NCBI GenBank assembly: GCA_030762895.1
Contig: JAUPTC010000145.1
Location: 23,784-87,783, forward strand
Direction: 5' to 3'
Origin: Sophora flavescens
Taxonomy: Eukaryota > Streptophyta > Magnoliopsida > Fabales > Fabaceae
Length of the DNA stretch: 64,000 bases
Below the pieces are notes generated by a model, which was not told the DNA's origin, did no database searches, and saw only the letters and a program-made list of their open reading frames with translations. A program made the position numbers and the translations under genes. Positions 34,949-45,653 of the stretch are shown here, piece by piece. Every line of letters begins with the position of its first letter. Within the stretch, counting starts at the first letter, position 1.

Positions 34949-35622
34949 CTAAGATACAAATGGTTTACTATAATCAAGAAAGAAGCTTGCCCAACGCTCC
35001 TTGATGTCCTCAATTTCATCATCAGATAATGGTTCCGCATTGTTGAAATTCTGCAAGTTCCAATAACATAAGATAAACAATATTACCAAATCAAGTAAAA
35101 CAAACATAATAACTAACTTTTGTACTTAAAAACACTATTAGTTACCTCCGTCCATCGATCAGTAATACTATGTCTCGAGACAAACTATCCACACTCCCAG
35201 ACGCCTCGTTCTCGATGAGACTACAAATTGTAGACAATAATAAGTAAACATATAAATATATTAAAAGGCACTTTCTTCCTCCAAAAAGTAAAGAGTGCAA
35301 AATGACCTTTTATGGTGTAGTTTCAATCAAGCAGGGATGAATAAGGAAAACAATGATGCAATTAGAGGTATGACTCTAAGATATAAAACCTGTATCATAT
35401 TCAGATCTTTGTAACCTTTACAAAAGTCTAGTAGTACACATTAATATAAAAATAAAAATAAAAATCACTTCGAAAAAAAATTCTCAACCTTCATTTAGGA
35501 CCACCATAGAGATAAAATCTTGGGGGAAAATAATAATAAGACCAAAAACTAATAAAAAGTAAAAACACACCTTTCTCGGTCAGTCATGTTTCTAGGAGGC
35601 TGGCAGGGCTCAACAATATGTA
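34949..35622 (-). pseudogene. C-terminal exons of a CACTA Ulp1-type (C48 peptidase) transposon gene, broken
   Basis: Three minus-strand pieces fit GT/AG splicing: 35585-35622 (PCQPPRNMTDRE), 35148-35222 (contains WECG, a stop, then FVSRHSITDRWTE) and 34949-35050 (NFNNAEPLSDDEIEDIKERW then ASFFLDYSKPFVS and a stop). The ECG.FV.RH pattern resembles the catalytic-cysteine block of plant transposon Ulp1 domains. The last exon resembles the tail of the second CACTA gene in this window (SDDQLTQLKDEWCRY at 49230-49280). The TAG in the cysteine block breaks the frame unless it is a sequence error. The His/Asp exon was not found. This is inference from short motifs. Confidence 0.5.
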
Positions 35623-36498
35623 ATAAAGAAACAACTCGCTATAATAATTATAAAGGTCTTTAAAATGAAATATTAACAATAACAATCCTTTTACACTAAA
35701 AAAATGGAACAAATGAATAAGCTGATCAAACCATGGATCCATTGCTTCTTTCATTTCACATGCAATATTGGAGATAGTGAACAACAAAGGATCAAACTTA
35801 TCTGACCCAAGATTACAATTACAAATAAAGATATTACATTTGCTTCAAGTATCCATACAGTGCAAAATCTAACTTACACATTTATAAATCTTATATTTCC
35901 AAAATTTATACTCTAGCTATTATAAATGCAATTATAAAAACATGAGCTACCAGGCATTCTCCCCTTTTTTTTATTTTTCTTTTGGGGAAGAATATACTGG
36001 CAACATAAAGAGCAAGGGTTCCAACAACAGGACTTTGTACAACAGGAAAGTTATGTGATTTATTTTGTAGGGAATTCCCTCCCTCTTTTTATCAACTAGT
36101 TTTGTCCAAGTCATAATTATTTTTTGCCTCCTGTATTCTACCACTACCCCATGAACCTATTGTCCCACCTAACTAAATAGGAATGTACTTCTCCCAAAAC
36201 TCTCCTTCCATATATCTTAGAACAGACCATACTCCATTCACTCCATGGCAAATAAACCACGTGCTTGTGTTATGTGTGAGATGGAGAGAAAAACTCTCTA
36301 CAAGTGGTTATGTGCTAAATATAGGAAAGTAAGACCAAAACAAAAACAGTATTTTCACACAAAACCAAAATGCATTTTCACTCAATCATATTATATATAT
36401 AATAAAAGTATTACAGTAATTGCCCAGAAGGTTATATCTAGGTATGTATAAGTATGTCCAAAAAGAGAGAAACAAAAAAGAGGGCGAAACTTAAATAC

Positions 36499-36618
36499 CT
36501 GAGGGTCTTGAGGAGGAAATGCTTGAAGTGATGCTCCCATGTTAACTGATAGTAAATTGGCACAATGCCCACATCTAACCGTCACTATGGTTAGCAGACT
36601 GCTGGATGGAACACTAAC
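36499..36618 (-). pseudogene. Captured YABBY transcription factor exon (zinc-finger half)
   Basis: On the minus strand this is a 120 bp open exon encoding exactly 40 residues, bounded by an acceptor (GGCAG before it, 36619-36620) and a donor (GTATTT after it, 36497-36498). The product starts VSVPSSSLLTIVTVRCGHCA and continues NLLSVNMGASLQAFPPQDPQ. The RCGHC.NLLSVNM block is diagnostic of the C2C2 zinc finger of plant YABBY proteins, which specify abaxial fate in lateral organs. The exon boundaries match the usual YABBY exon 2. The tail is closer to the YABBY2/YABBY5 type than to FIL. I found neither the first exon (CYVHC..CNTILA) nor the HMG-like YABBY domain, so the gene is partial. It lies inside the CACTA element, which points to transposon capture. 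The frame itself is intact. Confidence 0.85.
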
Positions 36619-38214
36619 CTGCCATTACCCATTTTGAATACAAAAAAATATATATGATCATCTCAATAGCAATTTCACTAGCAATAAATCCAATAGAAGA
36701 ATCTCTCTAGTCTCTTTATATCCTTCACGTGTCAAACATTCAATGCAAGCTGATAAAAGAAGATGATTCACTGGCAAATCATGATGAGCAGAAATTTTAA
36801 TTATAATAAGTTTTTGTAATAACAGACTTTATCCTAGTACCTTATACACATTTCACTGTTGAATTGTATACTATATAGTTAGATTCCTGCAACAATCACT
36901 CACTAGTCACTAATCACCAAGTGAAAGCTGAAGCAAAGCCACATAGGGTGAGATCAAATCATTTTCTATATGCATAGCTATAACAAGATGATGAACTAAC
37001 ATCCACTTTGATTTTGATGAACTGAAAATCCTTCTATAAAACACTGCAAAATTTTGTAAACCTTGACCAGCTCAAGAGAATCCATGCACTGTGTGTGACA
37101 CTGGGATTACTCTACACAATCTCCAACAATAACAACAAGCTTTGGCATGCAAGTTGCTTCAAAGTTACAAGAATGTTGGAAAAACAGAACTTCGTAAGAG
37201 ATAGGAGAAGTGCAGGGACAGAATCATGTGTGTAGTTTTGAAAAAGTAGACATTATCTTTGACATGTTTCCCTGTCTCTCAGAAACATATTTAATTCCAG
37301 CAAGACTGGTCCATAATCTAAGACAGGATGCAATTTTCAAGGGGATTCACACGTTTAGAAATTATGTACCAAAAAGCAAGTGCCAAGTGCTACCCACCAC
37401 TCATCATTCTGGAGCATGCACAGATAATAAAATCAAAGTTCATAAATAGGTCATGAAATTATCAGCATTCAGGTAGTGGTACGGTTTAGTTCATAATTGA
37501 CAAAATGACACCTTCACAAGAAGATATTAGCTAGAGCCTAGAGTTTTTTTTTTAGAGAAAAATCCAAAAATCCCATTTTAACTTAATGCACAATTTGATC
37601 CTTTAAATTTTAAAATATGCAACAAAGTCCTTAAATTCTAATAAGACAGACTCATGACCCTTAATATGCACATGCCTTCATTTAGCTATAGTTCTTTTTT
37701 TTTTTTTTTTTGTAGAAATAAGACAGGCACAAAAGCTAAATAGTAGTAAGTTCACGAGCTTGAAAAATTGTTGCAGAAACATCAGGTATAGATAACTGGA
37801 GTACTATCAACTATCAAGATACAACTTCCTTTACAAACCAGGCAGAATGACATTTACTCACACTCAAGTTAGTACTAGTCATTGCCTATATACTTTTAAT
37901 AACAGGTATTTCACCACTTCATGTTTGGATTTCCCCACGATTGGGAAAAAAAATACTCAGTTCATAGTTGTTATTGAGATAAATATCTTGATGGGGCTAC
38001 TGGGTTTGACAACCCAAATGCTTGTTCACAGAATAGGGTATTGTTACTGCTAATTTGGACTATTGTTCGGCGAGAACACACAGGGCATTGTTACTGCTAA
38101 TTTAAAAAATCAGTGTTATACGAAAAAAAAATCAGACTGTGTGGAAATTTCAAAAATCAAAGAGCATCATCAGGAAACACTCACCAGTCTGTCACGAGCA
38201 GGGAGCAACGAGCA

Positions 38215-38380
38215 GGGAGAAAGATAGGGAGAGCAGTCAAACACGAGGCGGCGGAGAGATGGAGACGCAAGGAGGAGCTCTGTTCGCGGCGAGAAGGAGA
38301 TGCAAGGAGGAGCTCCGATTGCGGCGAGATGGAACAACGGCTTTGAGATGGAGATGTGAGGAGGAGCTCCGCCGTGAATA
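38215..38380. repeat. GA-rich imperfect repeats
   Basis: Three copies of GGAGATGCAAGGAGGAGCTC (variants at about 38257, 38296 and 38346) are joined by GCGGCGAGA-type linkers. The segment is much richer in GC than its surroundings. It could be an old 5' leader of the transposon gene (read on the minus strand it is pyrimidine-rich). ORFs at 38113-38443 on both strands come from the repeat. Confidence 0.6.
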
Positions 38381-38454
38381 AGGTGCCGTGAACGAGTGAG
38401 GGTTTTGAGTGGGAGGGAACATATAAGATTTAGGGTTTTGCATTTCAGATTAGG

Positions 38455-38740
38455 CTTTCTACATGCATGTATAAACGCTGTAGAAAGATCCAGAATATTA
38501 CTAAGAGACGTGACTACTTTCTACGATGATTCATAATGTAACCGATGTAGAAAGTCGATCCTAGAATTTATTATAATATTATAAAACTGTTATCGTGTTA
38601 CTTTGTACAACGATTCATAATATAATTGATATAAAAAATCATTTATAAATTATATTTTATTATAAAAATATCACCACAATACTTTCTACAATAGTTTTAG
38701 AGCAATCATTATAGAATCTCCGATATATAAAACATATTTT
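38455..38740. repeat. Right subterminal repeats of the CACTA element
   Basis: Copies such as CTTTCTACATGCATG, CGATGTAGAAAGTCG and ACTTTCTACAATAG correspond to the left subterminal repeats but are more diverged. The terminus TTCACTAATG follows. Confidence 0.65.
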
Positions 38741-38844
38741 TCACTAATGAAATTTGAGTCTTTACTGTAACCTTACATGAATGGTGGTCACTATTTTCGG
38801 TCAACTAAACAAGTGTTTTTTTAGGCGATATTTAACATGTATAA

Positions 38845-39050
38845 TATAACATGTTTTGCTATTGATTGATTGCATTTGAATATGCCAATTTTTATTGTAG
38901 TATTGACTTTCATACATTTTATGAGAAATATTTAATAAGGAATTCTAAAATTCCATTAGTTCAACTCAAAAATCTTTTAAAATGTCTTTATTTCAAACTT
39001 AACGAATCATATTTAAATGCATATTTGTATTAATTTGAATATTTAATATT
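38845..39050. repeat. Intact copy of the duplicated host segment
   Basis: It matches 18740-18832 joined to 33717-33890, that is, the same segment without the solo LTR. It ends at GAATATTTAATATT, where the neighbouring inverted-repeat element starts. In the other copy the match ends at the same word, GAATATTTAATATTA. Confidence 0.75.
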
Positions 39051-39422
39051 AGGGTTAAATATATTTTTGATCCCTGTAAAATAGTAAAAAAATTATTTTT
39101 AGTCCCTCATTTTTAAAAGTATGTTTTTATCCTCAATTTTCAAAATAACTCACTTTTGGTCCCTAACTTCATCAGAATTTAATCTGTCAAACGAAGTTTC
39201 ATGTCCATATTTCTAAGTGAAAGTACATTCAATATTAGTGAAGTGGGGGATATGGAAAAGGGACGTATAATTGCATTTCACAAACCATGTGAAATAGAGT
39301 TAACGTTAGAGACCAAATGTGAGTTATTTCGGAAATTAAAGGACCAAAAGTAAACATTTTAAAAATAAAAAACTAAAAACGATTTTTTACTATTTACGAG
39401 GACAAAAGATATATATAACCCT
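39051..39422. mobile_element. Inverted-repeat MITE (AGGGTTAAATATA type)
   Basis: The left end AGGGTTAAATATATTTTTGA and the complement of the right end, AGGGTTATATATATCTTTTG, are imperfect terminal inverted repeats. They are followed by complementary segments (AAATAGTAAAAAA.. and ..TTTTTTACTATTT). About 370 bp, non-coding. Elements of this look are common in legume genomes. Confidence 0.65.
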
Positions 39423-39491
39423 GAATAATAATAAGAAGGTAGGTAATAAATATTAAAATATTTTTTGGAGTCTTCAACTGGATTTATTACC

Positions 39492-39789
39492 GGGAAAACT
39501 AGTATTTTGGTTTCTTAAGTTAATTTAATTTTTAAGTTGGTCCCTTAAATTTTTTTTTGGTCAAATAGGTCCCTTAAAGTTTTTTGGGGTGTCAAATAGG
39601 TCCCTTAAGTTGTTTTTACAATATATGTTTATGCTATTAAATCAGTGAATTATGATGTCACAAAAAAAACTTAAGGGACCTATTTGACATAAAAAAAGAA
39701 ACTTAAAGGACATATTTGACACAAAAAAAACTTAAGTGATCAACTTGAAAAATTAAATTAACATAAGGGACCATAACACAAGTTTTGCC
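39492..39789. mobile_element. Foldback MITE, copy 1
   Basis: GGGAAAACTAGTATTTTGGT and the complement of the right end (GGCAAAACTTGTGTTATGGT) head long inverted arms with repeated GTCAAATAGGTCCCTTAA and its complement. The centre carries TTAAATCAGTGAATTATG. It is 298 bp and closely related to copy 2. Confidence 0.75.
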
Positions 39790-39899
39790 TTTATTGTTTA
39801 TTATTTATTATTTAAATAAAAATATACATATTGATGCATGTATTGCATGCACCGCCTGATACTAGTTATTACATATATTACATACATAAGAAAATTCAA
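39790..39899. repeat. Host segment duplicated on either side of the hAT-like element
   Basis: ATTTAAATAAAAATATACAT, GCATGTATTGCATGCACCGC and GATACTAGTTATTACATAT recur at 40190-40234 and 41008-41060. Together with the adjacent MITE copies this shows a tandem duplication of about 400 bp. Confidence 0.7.
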
Positions 39900-39913
39900 A
39901 TGTATTTATTATG

Positions 39914-40177
39914 GGCAAAACTAGTGTTTTGGTCGCTTAAGTAAATATAATTTTTTAAGTTGGTCCTTAAGTTTTTTTTTTGTCAAATAGGTCCTTAAAG
40001 TCTTTTTGGGTGTCAAATAAGTCCCTTAAGTTTTTATTACAATATATATTTTTGCTATTAAATCAGTGAATTATGATGTCAAAAAAAAACTTAAGGGACC
40101 TATTTGACACAAAAAAAACTTAAGAGACGAACTTGAAAAATTAAATTAACTTAAGATTCCAAAACACTAGTTTTGCC
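39914..40177. mobile_element. Foldback MITE, copy 2
   Basis: The ends GGCAAAACTAGTGTTTTGG and its near-perfect complement CCAAAACACTAGTTTTGCC are well preserved. The interior is shorter than copy 1 by loss of one AAACTTAA repeat segment. It lies in the second unit of the tandem duplication. Confidence 0.8.
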
Positions 40178-40234
40178 TTTATTATTTATTATTTAAATAA
40201 AAATATACATAGACGCATGTGTTGCACCGCGTGA

Positions 40235-41007
40235 TAGGGGTGTTCGCGGATTAGATCGGTTTTAAGCTAAAAAGTCATATTATCCAATGATGAAAACAAC
40301 GTGCGGTTTGGATTGGATGGTATGCTTCCTTAAAAATATCCGATCTGATCCAATCCAATTAAATGTGGTTTGGATTGGATTGGATAATTCGATTTTATCA
40401 TACTTTACTTTTTTTCTTATGCTAAGTGTCCTTGCTACTTATTTAATAGTGAACAAAGGATAATCTTCATTTTAATTTGGGAGTTTGAGAAAAAAATAAT
40501 TATTGATATTTTTAAGACGTGCTTTATGTAAATTCTCTATATCTACTCTCACTTATCGTATTTTTTTTCCTTGAATTGACTATAGATAAATTGTAACTAA
40601 TTATTTTTCAAACTTACTTAATTGATTTCATATTTTTCATCTTGACTCAATCAAGTATATATATGTTATGCATCAAAATTTTTAGCAAAATATAACTTCA
40701 AGACATTAATATTTATTCTAAATAGTCTCATATATGTCATTTCAACAAAAATATTAAAAAGAATGAGGGACATAAAAGTATGAAAAACAATGTTAAGTAC
40801 GAGTAATACTATAATTTCAAGAATAATAATATATGTATATAATAGATCGGTTTGGATTGGATTTCACTAGAGGATCCAAAATCCGATCCAATCCAATAAA
40901 AAATTACGGTTTTTCAATTTTCGATTTTTTTTGGTTTATTCGATTTTCATTTTTCGAGTCGATTTTTACGGTTTAAATCGGTTTGGATCTCTTGATGAAC
41001 ACCCCTA
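40235..41007. mobile_element. hAT-like MITE with 8 bp target duplication
   Basis: The terminal repeats TAGGGGTGTTC and GAACACCCCTA are flanked by CCGCGTGA (40227-40234) and CCGCATGA (41008-41015), which match at seven of eight bases. The interior near both ends has repeated TTGGATTGGAT-type words in opposite orientation. There is no transposase ORF, so it would depend on an autonomous hAT element. Confidence 0.75.
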
Positions 41008-42356
41008 CCGCATGATACTAGTTATTACATATTACATTACCTTACATATATAAGAAAATTGGCCATCTTATGCATGTTGTTATTCTATGTTAAAAACTAA
41101 TTCCTTTTAGACAAGAAAGAAGTGGAAGTGGATTGTCCTAGAGACATTAGATGCTTACATCAGCAACCAACACAATGACAACCCTGACCAACACTTCCCC
41201 GTATTACGTGGGAACACAATCCATCCCGTGTCTTTGGCCTCTTATAAACAGATACCTGCCTTCGACACTTTCTCACACAATTAAATAGGGTTTCCCTAAA
41301 GCTGCAATTGTCTTTGCGCCGCCAAGTTGGTTCAGTAGAAAGTTGCAATACGATTTCCTTATGCTATCCGTCACCGATTAAAAGAAGGTATATTCACAAA
41401 CATACTAGTATCATGATGATTATAATGATGTTGGGATCTGTTACTGCTTCTTCTACTAAGATCAGTAGTTCAATACTATATATTCTTGTAATTCCATATC
41501 ATTTATCTGGATTCTGTCGTTGATTAATATGCTTTTTCTTTTGTTGGCATCTTTTTGTTGTTTAAAATGTTGTGCTGTCCTCATTAGATTATGAGCAAGG
41601 CCGTTGATCTCTATCAGTGGATTGTTGATCTTTGATGCGGATAGATGGAAGTCGTTGATGATGTCTTATATTTCTTCACCTTCCTTGTTATGCTTTGCTC
41701 TTGTCCCCAAGCGATCATCAGATTGGATGTTTATCGACTATGATTTCCTTGATTAAAACATGGGTGAAGGGCTATGTATTATCGGCACACAACTTTATCA
41801 TTGTAAAGGTAAATTAATTAATTTATTAACCGTAACTATGAAAATAATTTATATTTAACTTCATATCTGTTATTATAATTTATTTTGAATTTATATATAG
41901 CTTTAATTTTGGTGAATATATTTTTTAAGTATTTTATTCAATGGTTTGATTTGGATCGTCATCTTGTAGCTTTCCACTTTCTAGCTCATTAGTAATTTAC
42001 CACTTTCCCTTAATGTTTTTATAGGAAAGTTTAGTGTGTATAGAATGGAGGTGGATCGGTTGTAAGTTTAGTTTTAATGTATGCTAATAACTAATAATTT
42101 GAATGACTATGTGAGTTTGATTAATTTCTAAGACAATTTAATGTGCGCATAAATTTTATATTGAATTAATGCATTATATTTTAATTGTTTTAGGATCTTA
42201 TTTACAATATCCAGTTTTAAGATATTATATTAGACATTTAAATGAGGTTAATCAACATATGAAATATATATAGATCCTATTTGTATTGTATCATCATTTC
42301 CTGAAATTACATAATGAGCACTTGCAACACATTTGTAGTTTTTACCAATTCTTGTA
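41008..42356. other. Unassigned; possible old promoter and decayed exon
   Basis: 41221-41340 reads like a plant promoter and leader: CTTATAAACAG at about 41250 and a telo-box-like AATAGGGTTTCCC near 41285. A donor-like AAGAAGGTATATTC (about 41383) and an acceptor-like CATTAG (about 41587) precede a short frame, MSKAVDLYQWIVDL then stop, at 41591-41635, with more open sequence to 41759. I do not recognise the product and the frame is broken. The remaining sequence to 42356 is AT-rich with nothing identifiable. Confidence 0.3.
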
Positions 42357-45300
42357 TGTAACACCCTGTATTTCATTGTTTTAAATAACAGTAATACATA
42401 TAAATATGTTTATAGGTTGATTGGAGTTTTATAAAATTATTTTAAATAAACGGAGTTTACCACTCAATTCTACTTAAATGTAGGAAGCTACGATTAAAAT
42501 TTAGGTTGGAAAGTCAGGTGAAACCCAGCCCGCGAATTCCATTGACAGTATAATTATACTGCTCAAAAGACCTAATTTTAATTCGTGAACGAAAGACTTA
42601 AGGTTTTTATTTTATTTCCTACAATTGTGTATTTTTAGAATTATTTCAGAAAAAAATAAAATAATCTACGTTTTACGGACGAAACACGTAATCGGGTGAA
42701 TGACAGAGTGGATTCCGGAGTTTCCAAGAGTAGATAAAGAGGTTATCTTAGAATTTTGAGATAATTCATGGGGATGAATCACACTTTTGAGTCTAGAAGA
42801 TTCTACAAGGTTAAAGTGGCAATTTATGGATTTTTGCACTTAAGTCCTTGAACTTTCTATTAATTGCACTTTGGGCCCTAAGTTAGTTCCTATGTTTTCC
42901 AAGTGAATTGGGCCAAAATCTTTGTTCCAAACCCATTAGAGGACCGTGGAATTGAAACCCAAATTCCTTGTCCATGAATTTAATTCCATGAAGCCCATTA
43001 GAAATCATGTAAGTTTCCTTGCTTATGGTTATGCCTTAAGCATTTTGGTGTGCCAAAATAATTAAATCCAAGCCCAAATTTTCAAGACCCATGCACAAGC
43101 TCAAGGAGGAATGGGGGCTGCCCTTAACTTGGATGAGTCAAGTTTATTCTTGAATCTTCCACAATGTTCTCCATTATTCTCCAAAGTCCCAAAGTATTCT
43201 AGATTCTCCCCAAAAAGCCTCAAGAAAATTCAACAAGATGAGTCACATGTGAACACATTAAATGTTGCACATGGTCATCATTTCAAACTATTGGTAATTT
43301 GCAAAATAGTCCTTATACTTTTAGAATCTTTGCAAAATGGTCCCTAGGAATTAATTGCACTTAAATCCTTAGAAAAGTCACCTCCTTTCTACTAAATCCC
43401 TCCAAAGTGGCGCGCCCACATCTCTATAAATACCCTCCCTCACATTTCATTTTCTTCCTATTGCCTTTTTGTTTCAAAAACTCATAAGTTCATAAGCTTT
43501 TCTAGCATCACTTTGTGAAGAAAGTTCTTGGATTTCACTTGTCTTTGATCTTCAATAGTTGAATCCTATTCTTCTTCCTTAATCATATCTATGTTCTTCA
43601 ATAAGTTTCATGATTCAAAGTTTATCTCATTTATGTTCATCACTTTTAAGTTTATAAGCCTAGAACTTTGAAAATTCATAACAAATTCTAGAAAAATCTC
43701 ATGATGTTGAAACCACTTTCTATATTCTTGATATCATGCATAGTACTATCTAAATCCAAGAGCATGATGTAATAAAAATTTCCTTCCTAATAAACTAGCT
43801 TTGGTCGAACCTAGGAGAATAGGTTTGACAGGATTTTTGTACATGTGTTGTCATGTATGATCATGTATTTCATATGACATGTATGTCTACACACTCTAAT
43901 CCATGTTAGTTTATTAAAATGAAAAGCCTTACTCAAAATCTCTATGTTGGCCGAACCCTAGGTGGATGAGATTTGATGAGTTTTGTTCAAAGTTTTCATT
44001 AATGATCTTGGTAATCAAGCTATTAGTATGTATGCTTAATAAATCCAAGTTGGTTTATCAAACTAAAAACCCTATCCCCATGAACATGTCAAGGCCGAAT
44101 CTAAGTATATGAGAGTTAGGAAGTTTTGAGTTTAAAATTTAGTTGTTTAGCCACTAATCCGTGATCTTGGTTGATTAAGGACCATTAATCCATGACTTAA
44201 TCATGATTAGAAATTTTAGTCACTCAAAACCCGTAGAGGTCGTGACCATGTAGTAGGGTTTTGAATGTCTTTAGTTTCTTGATTTGTAATTATTTGATTG
44301 TAATGGTTGAAGGTTGAGTGAGTGCGACGTATGCGCGATATCCGGACTTCCGAAGAAATTCACTAATTCACAAGAAACTCTATGAAAGGTAAGAGGGGAA
44401 TACCTAAGGGATATATTCGATGGCTATATGCTATCTGTGTTTGTTTGTAATTATTTGTCTGTTAGTATTTATTTAAATAGTTTAAGTTATGGTATTTGTA
44501 TCTGTGTTTGTTTAATTGCGTTTAATTGTTTATTTGTAATTATATTATGATGTTGTGATGCATGATCTACCTGGAAATATCTATGTGATATTATTGTTGG
44601 TTGATGTTTGAGAAGCCTGACAGTGGTCAGTGCCCAATTAAATTAATGGGATAAAAGCTTTAGAAGCTTCGTAAATTATATTCAATGTTTTAACGGTAAA
44701 ATATTGATATATAATATTAATGGAATTTTTATTTGGGAAAAATAAGGAATTTTGGAAAATATTATTATTTTAATGATTTATTCTTTGTAAGAGTGTATTC
44801 GAGTCACAATAAGAGCGAAACCGTGAAAATATTTTTGCCTTTGCTAATTTTTACGTAAGAAATTACGGAATATTATAAAATATTATTTTATGAAATTAAT
44901 TGGTGAAAATAAGTTAATTATGATTTTAGAAAATTGTTTAAGTGGAAAAAGCTAAATTTTGGCTTAAAAAACTTTAAAAAATGATAATTGACGGCAAATT
45001 TGGAAAAGTGTAGACCGCAAGTATTTTGAAACGGCCGTGTATATTTTGATTAAGTTAAAACCTTAAGTGAGTCATTTTCGTGAAAGCTAAGCTTTATTAT
45101 TTAAATATTTTATTAATGAAAGTTTTAAAGATGTTATAACTATGTGAGTCGTAAGCCATTTTGAGCTTTGGCAAAGAAAGATTGAACACAAAGAAAAGAG
45201 TTATGAGCAAAAGTGTTTTGCATGCATTGGCAGACGTGCCCGCGGTTCTATGTGTGATTACCTTGCGGCGTCCGGTATTTTCATACTATGATTTCCTCAT

Positions 45301-45650
45301 TGTGCCGGGTTGGACAATGAGACCCCATCTACGTTGTTATCACTAATGCCCCAGGTGTGGGCGGTGTGCGATGGGTTTTGGTACATTTGCCTGGTTGCCT
45401 AGTGGTGGCAATTGAGCCTGATCAACTCATCACGTGTTGGGATATCTCATGAGATTAGGACGAAATTAGATGACGAATTTGAAGTGTTCATGCATAATTT
45501 TTCACACGATGATGTTTGGGGTGTTGAACCCATTGATAAACTATTTGCTTATGAATGCTTGTGTTTGGTAAATGTGTATTTGTTTTATGTGGTGTCTAGG
45601 ATGTAGTTGTCGAGTAAAATCCATATATTGGTTTCTCACTCTTACGTGTT
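42357..45650 (+). repeat. Family C1 LTR, plus strand, truncated
   Basis: It starts TGTAACACCCTGTATTTC and follows the complement of 15570 down to about 11580, including the TATA box CTATAAATA (43424-43432), AAAGGTAAGAGGGGAATACC (44396-44415) and a repeated TTGAAGGTTG region. Similarity ends at CACTCTTACGTG near 45645. The last 400 bp of the LTR are missing and CACTA sequence follows. It is more diverged than the left pair and clearly older. ORFs inside (43111-43347 and others) are not conserved. Confidence 0.8.
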
Positions 45651-45653
45651 TAG

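Larger units (their letters stand above)
34368..38749 (-). mobile_element. CACTA-like DNA transposon with captured gene fragment
   Basis: The left end CACTAGTGCAAAAATC and the complement of the right end, CATTAGTGAAAAATAT, form terminal inverted repeats. Short subterminal repeats of the type ACTTTCTACATCGGTTG are clustered in both orientations in the first 350 bp and, more decayed, in the last 300 bp. That is the arrangement to which CACTA accessory proteins bind. The interior carries remnants of a Ulp1-type transposon gene and a YABBY exon, all on the minus strand. A 3 bp TSD is not clean (CAA left, AAA right). The element is probably immobile now. Confidence 0.7.

Noticed and set aside
36245..36451. 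ORF MANKPRACVMCEMERKT as a possible zinc-binding protein
   Set aside because: It lies on the strand opposite the element's genes, has only two spaced cysteines and no recognised domain, and sits in AT-rich intron-like sequence.
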